From NCBI GenBank assembly GCA_016186245.1, contig JACPLZ010000044.1, positions 1 through 30,636 of the forward strand: 30,636 nt of DNA. Direction: 5' to 3'. The notes beneath the pieces were generated by a model. The model ran no database searches, was not told the DNA's origin, and worked only from the letters and a program-made list of their open reading frames with translations. The DNA is from Candidatus Peregrinibacteria bacterium (lineage in GTDB: Bacteria > Patescibacteriota > Gracilibacteria > UBA1369 > LOWO2-01-FULL-3). Of this stretch, positions 28,786 to 30,636 are shown in pieces. The position numbers and the translations under genes were made by a program. Every line of letters begins with the position of its first letter. Position 1 is the first letter of the stretch.

Positions 28786-29973
28786 ATGAAACCAGATATC
28801 GATACCTTATTGGGCAGGGGAGTGGTCGATGTTATCGTCCGCAAAGACCTGGAAGATAAGCTAAAATCAGGCAAAAAACTGAGGGTAAAACTCGGAATTG
28901 ATCCATCGGGAGCGGATCTGCATATCGGCCATATGGTAGTAATTAAAAAACTTCGCGAATTCCAGATTGCAGGCCATCATATTCAGCTGCTTTTTGGAAA
29001 TTTTACCGGACAAATAGGGGATCCGACTGATAAATTAAATGCCCGCAAACCAAAGACAAAACAGGAGCTTGAAAAGAATGCCGAAAAATATATCGGGCAG
29101 GCCGGTAAAATCCTTGATACCAAGAATATTGAAGTTGCCTGGAACGCCAATTGGCTAAGCAAATTAAGCTTTGGCGATGTCGTAAAATTAGCTCAAATTT
29201 TCACCGTTCCACAAATGATGGAAAGGGATATGTTTCAGGAACGTTCTAAAAACGGCAATGACGTCTACCTGCATGAATTCATGTATCCATTAATGCAGGG
29301 ATATGACTCTGTAGCCCTCAAATCAGATATTGAGCTTGGTGGAACCGACCAGACATTCAATCTGCTCGCCGGCAGAAAAATTCAAAAAGCCTACAATCAG
29401 GAACCGCAAAACATTCTCACTGTCCCACTGCTTATTGGCACGGACGGCAAAGATAAAATGGGTAAAAGCCTCGACAATTACATCGGAGTAAACGAAACGG
29501 CGCAAAACATGTTTGGTAAAACCATGTCGATATCCGATGAACTCATTGCCGATTATTTCGAGTTGACTACAGACATACCCCTGGCTGAAATCGCCAACAT
29601 CAAAAAAGCGCTTCAAGAAGGCGAAAATCCACGCAATCTCAAAATCCGTCTCGCAAAAGAAATAGTAACTCTATACCACGATAAAAAAGCCGCAGCAGCA
29701 GCCGAAAAAGAATTCATAGAAGTATTTTCCAATAAAGGTATTCCAGAAGAAATAGAGCAGCGCAAATTAAAAAATCCAAAGTGGAACATTGTAGAATTGA
29801 TCGCAGAAACAGGCTTAAGCAGCTCAAAAAACGAAGCCAGACGCCTGGTGCAGGGTGGGGGAGTCAAAATCGATGGCCAAAAAATCCAATCCATCGACGA
29901 CAGCATCGATATTTCCACGGAAAAACTTTTACAGGTGGGCAAACGCAAATTTCTAAAAGTATCGTCAAAATGA
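28786..29973 (+). CDS. tyrS: Tyrosyl-tRNA synthetase
   Basis: Class I synthetase charging tRNA-Tyr. HIGH motif in GIDPSGADLHIGHMVVIKKL, tyrosine and tRNA site features in LMQGYDSVALKSDIELGGTD with QTFNLLAGRKIQK, and the KMSKS loop as DKMGKSLDN (KMGKS variant). The C-terminal S4 domain is present (SSKNEARRLVQGGGVKIDGQ). 395 residues from ATG at 28786, which fits the family; the start at 28738 would add 16 unrelated residues. The stop overlaps the recG start (AATGA). Confidence 0.94.
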   Translation: MKPDIDTLLGRGVVDVIVRKDLEDKLKSGKKLRVKLGIDPSGADLHIGHMVVIKKLREFQIAGHHIQLLFGNFTGQIGDPTDKLNARKPKTKQELEKNAEKYIGQAGKILDTKNIEVAWNANWLSKLSFGDVVKLAQIFTVPQMMERDMFQERSKNGNDVYLHEFMYPLMQGYDSVALKSDIELGGTDQTFNLLAGRKIQKAYNQEPQNILTVPLLIGTDGKDKMGKSLDNYIGVNETAQNMFGKTMSISDELIADYFELTTDIPLAEIANIKKALQEGENPRNLKIRLAKEIVTLYHDKKAAAAAEKEFIEVFSNKGIPEEIEQRKLKNPKWNIVELIAETGLSSSKNEARRLVQGGGVKIDGQKIQSIDDSIDISTEKLLQVGKRKFLKVSSK

Positions 29974-30636
29974 CAGGCAGACTAGATGAACTCCTGCATA
30001 CAACTTCCAAACACTTAAAAAAGCTTCAAATGCTGGGCATCAATACCATAAAAGATTTTTTGCTGTATTTTCCCAGAAACCACGCCGACACCTCCACCTT
30101 TACCAAAATCGCGGATATCGAACTTGGCAAGACCTGCACCATCAAAGGCAAAATTTCCAGTCTGTTCAACATTCGCACGAAATTTGGCAAAACAATCACA
30201 AAAGGAGTTTTTTTCGATGACACAGGCACAATTGACGTGGTCTGGTTCAATCAGGCCTACCTTTTTAAACTTCTTCCACGGAAAAAAGATATTATTCTCA
30301 CGGGAAAAGTTAAATATTCATTCAGGAAAATCGCACTCCAAAGCCCTTCCCATGAAATAATAAAACCATATGAAGAACAGATACACACCGGACGCATCGT
30401 GCCGGTTTATCATGAAACAGAAGGCCTTACTTCCAAATGGATCCGTGAAAAATTAAAACCGCTGATCAACGAGTGGATCGGAATATTTGAAGAATATCTC
30501 CCCCAAAACATAATTTCCGGAGAAAAACTGCTCGATTACAAAACCGCGATAAAAAATATCCATTTTCCGGAATCCATGCAGCTGCTGGAACAAGCAAGAT
30601 ACCGCCTGGCCTTTGACGAACTGTTCCTTCTTCAAC
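29970..30636 (+). CDS. recG: ATP-dependent DNA helicase RecG, N-terminal part (runs off the window)
   Basis: From ATG at 29970, overlapping the tyrS stop, an open frame continues to the window end (222 codons, no stop). I translated it by hand. It shows the RecG wedge domain: GINTIKDFLLYFPRNHADTS, then an OB-fold region with GKTCTIKGKISSLFN, VFFDDTGTIDVVWFNQAYLF and GRIVPVYHETEGLTSKWIRE, and ends with the conserved NIHFPESMQLLEQARYRLAF and DELFLLQ that precede the helicase motor. RecG remodels stalled forks and branched DNA. The helicase motifs lie beyond the edge. Confidence 0.92.
   Translation, partial: MTGRLDELLHTTSKHLKKLQMLGINTIKDFLLYFPRNHADTSTFTKIADIELGKTCTIKGKISSLFNIRTKFGKTITKGVFFDDTGTIDVVWFNQAYLFKLLPRKKDIILTGKVKYSFRKIALQSPSHEIIKPYEEQIHTGRIVPVYHETEGLTSKWIREKLKPLINEWIGIFEEYLPQNIISGEKLLDYKTAIKNIHFPESMQLLEQARYRLAFDELFLLQ

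Noticed and set aside
1..30636. Recoded UGA (UGA = Gly) as in Gracilibacteria/Absconditabacteria
   Set aside because: Several conserved genes (rpsB, thiI, pabB, obgE, tyrS) end properly at TGA and none contains an internal TGA at a conserved glycine.

Overview
The window looks like a chromosomal segment of a small-genome Candidate Phyla Radiation (Patescibacteria) type bacterium, possibly Peregrinibacteria-like. This is inferred from AT-rich, tightly packed genes, overlapping ATGA junctions, almost no Shine-Dalgarno sequences, TrmB-like regulators, a Tic20-like protein and a pilin-like protein. TGA is used as a normal stop (rpsB, thiI, pabB, obgE, tyrS), so the UGA-Gly code of Gracilibacteria/Absconditabacteria does not apply. 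No rRNA is present, so the placement is not firm.

Layout. 1-2821: a partial multi-pass transporter (ATP/ADP-translocase-like), divergent from the lipid II flippase murJ. 2812-5614: riboflavin genes ribBA and ribD plus a small unknown protein; ribD carries an apparent single-base frameshift. 5797-7602: rpsB, a Tic20-like membrane protein and tsf. 7679-11615: chorismate mutase, then a compact module of anti-sigma-type kinase, STAS antagonist and PrsW-like intramembrane protease, then a GT4 glycosyltransferase. 11780-15023: pilin-like protein, der, and a nucleotidyltransferase containing a 14-unit 21-bp tandem repeat. 15043-18811: an unusual uvrC and convergent thiI. 18865-23022: a folate operon folP, PTPS, folK, folE, pabB, pabC. 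23133-30636: DedA, tRNA-Leu(CAA), obgE-pth, rplU, rluD, two TrmB-like regulators, tyrS and the 5' part of recG.

Genes that work together: the folate operon can convert GTP and chorismate to dihydropteroate, with a PTPS-family protein apparently replacing FolB. ribBA and ribD cover the early riboflavin steps. rpsB/tsf/rplU/tyrS/pth/obgE/der serve translation and ribosome assembly.

The most striking feature is the density of palindromic repeats. Three ~125-bp elements (family E) sit on gene 3' ends. Two ~150-bp elements (family F) lie one inside the uvrC reading frame and one just after it. Several short hairpin families are also inserted in and between genes. Paired arms differ between copies in a compensatory way, which points to selection on folding or to a copying mechanism that keeps symmetry. 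A second theme is promoters whose -10 box lies 6-8 nt before the start codon, implying leaderless mRNAs. UvrC itself is odd: it has an internal GNAT-like insertion plus a family-F element and lacks the C-terminal helix-hairpin-helix region.
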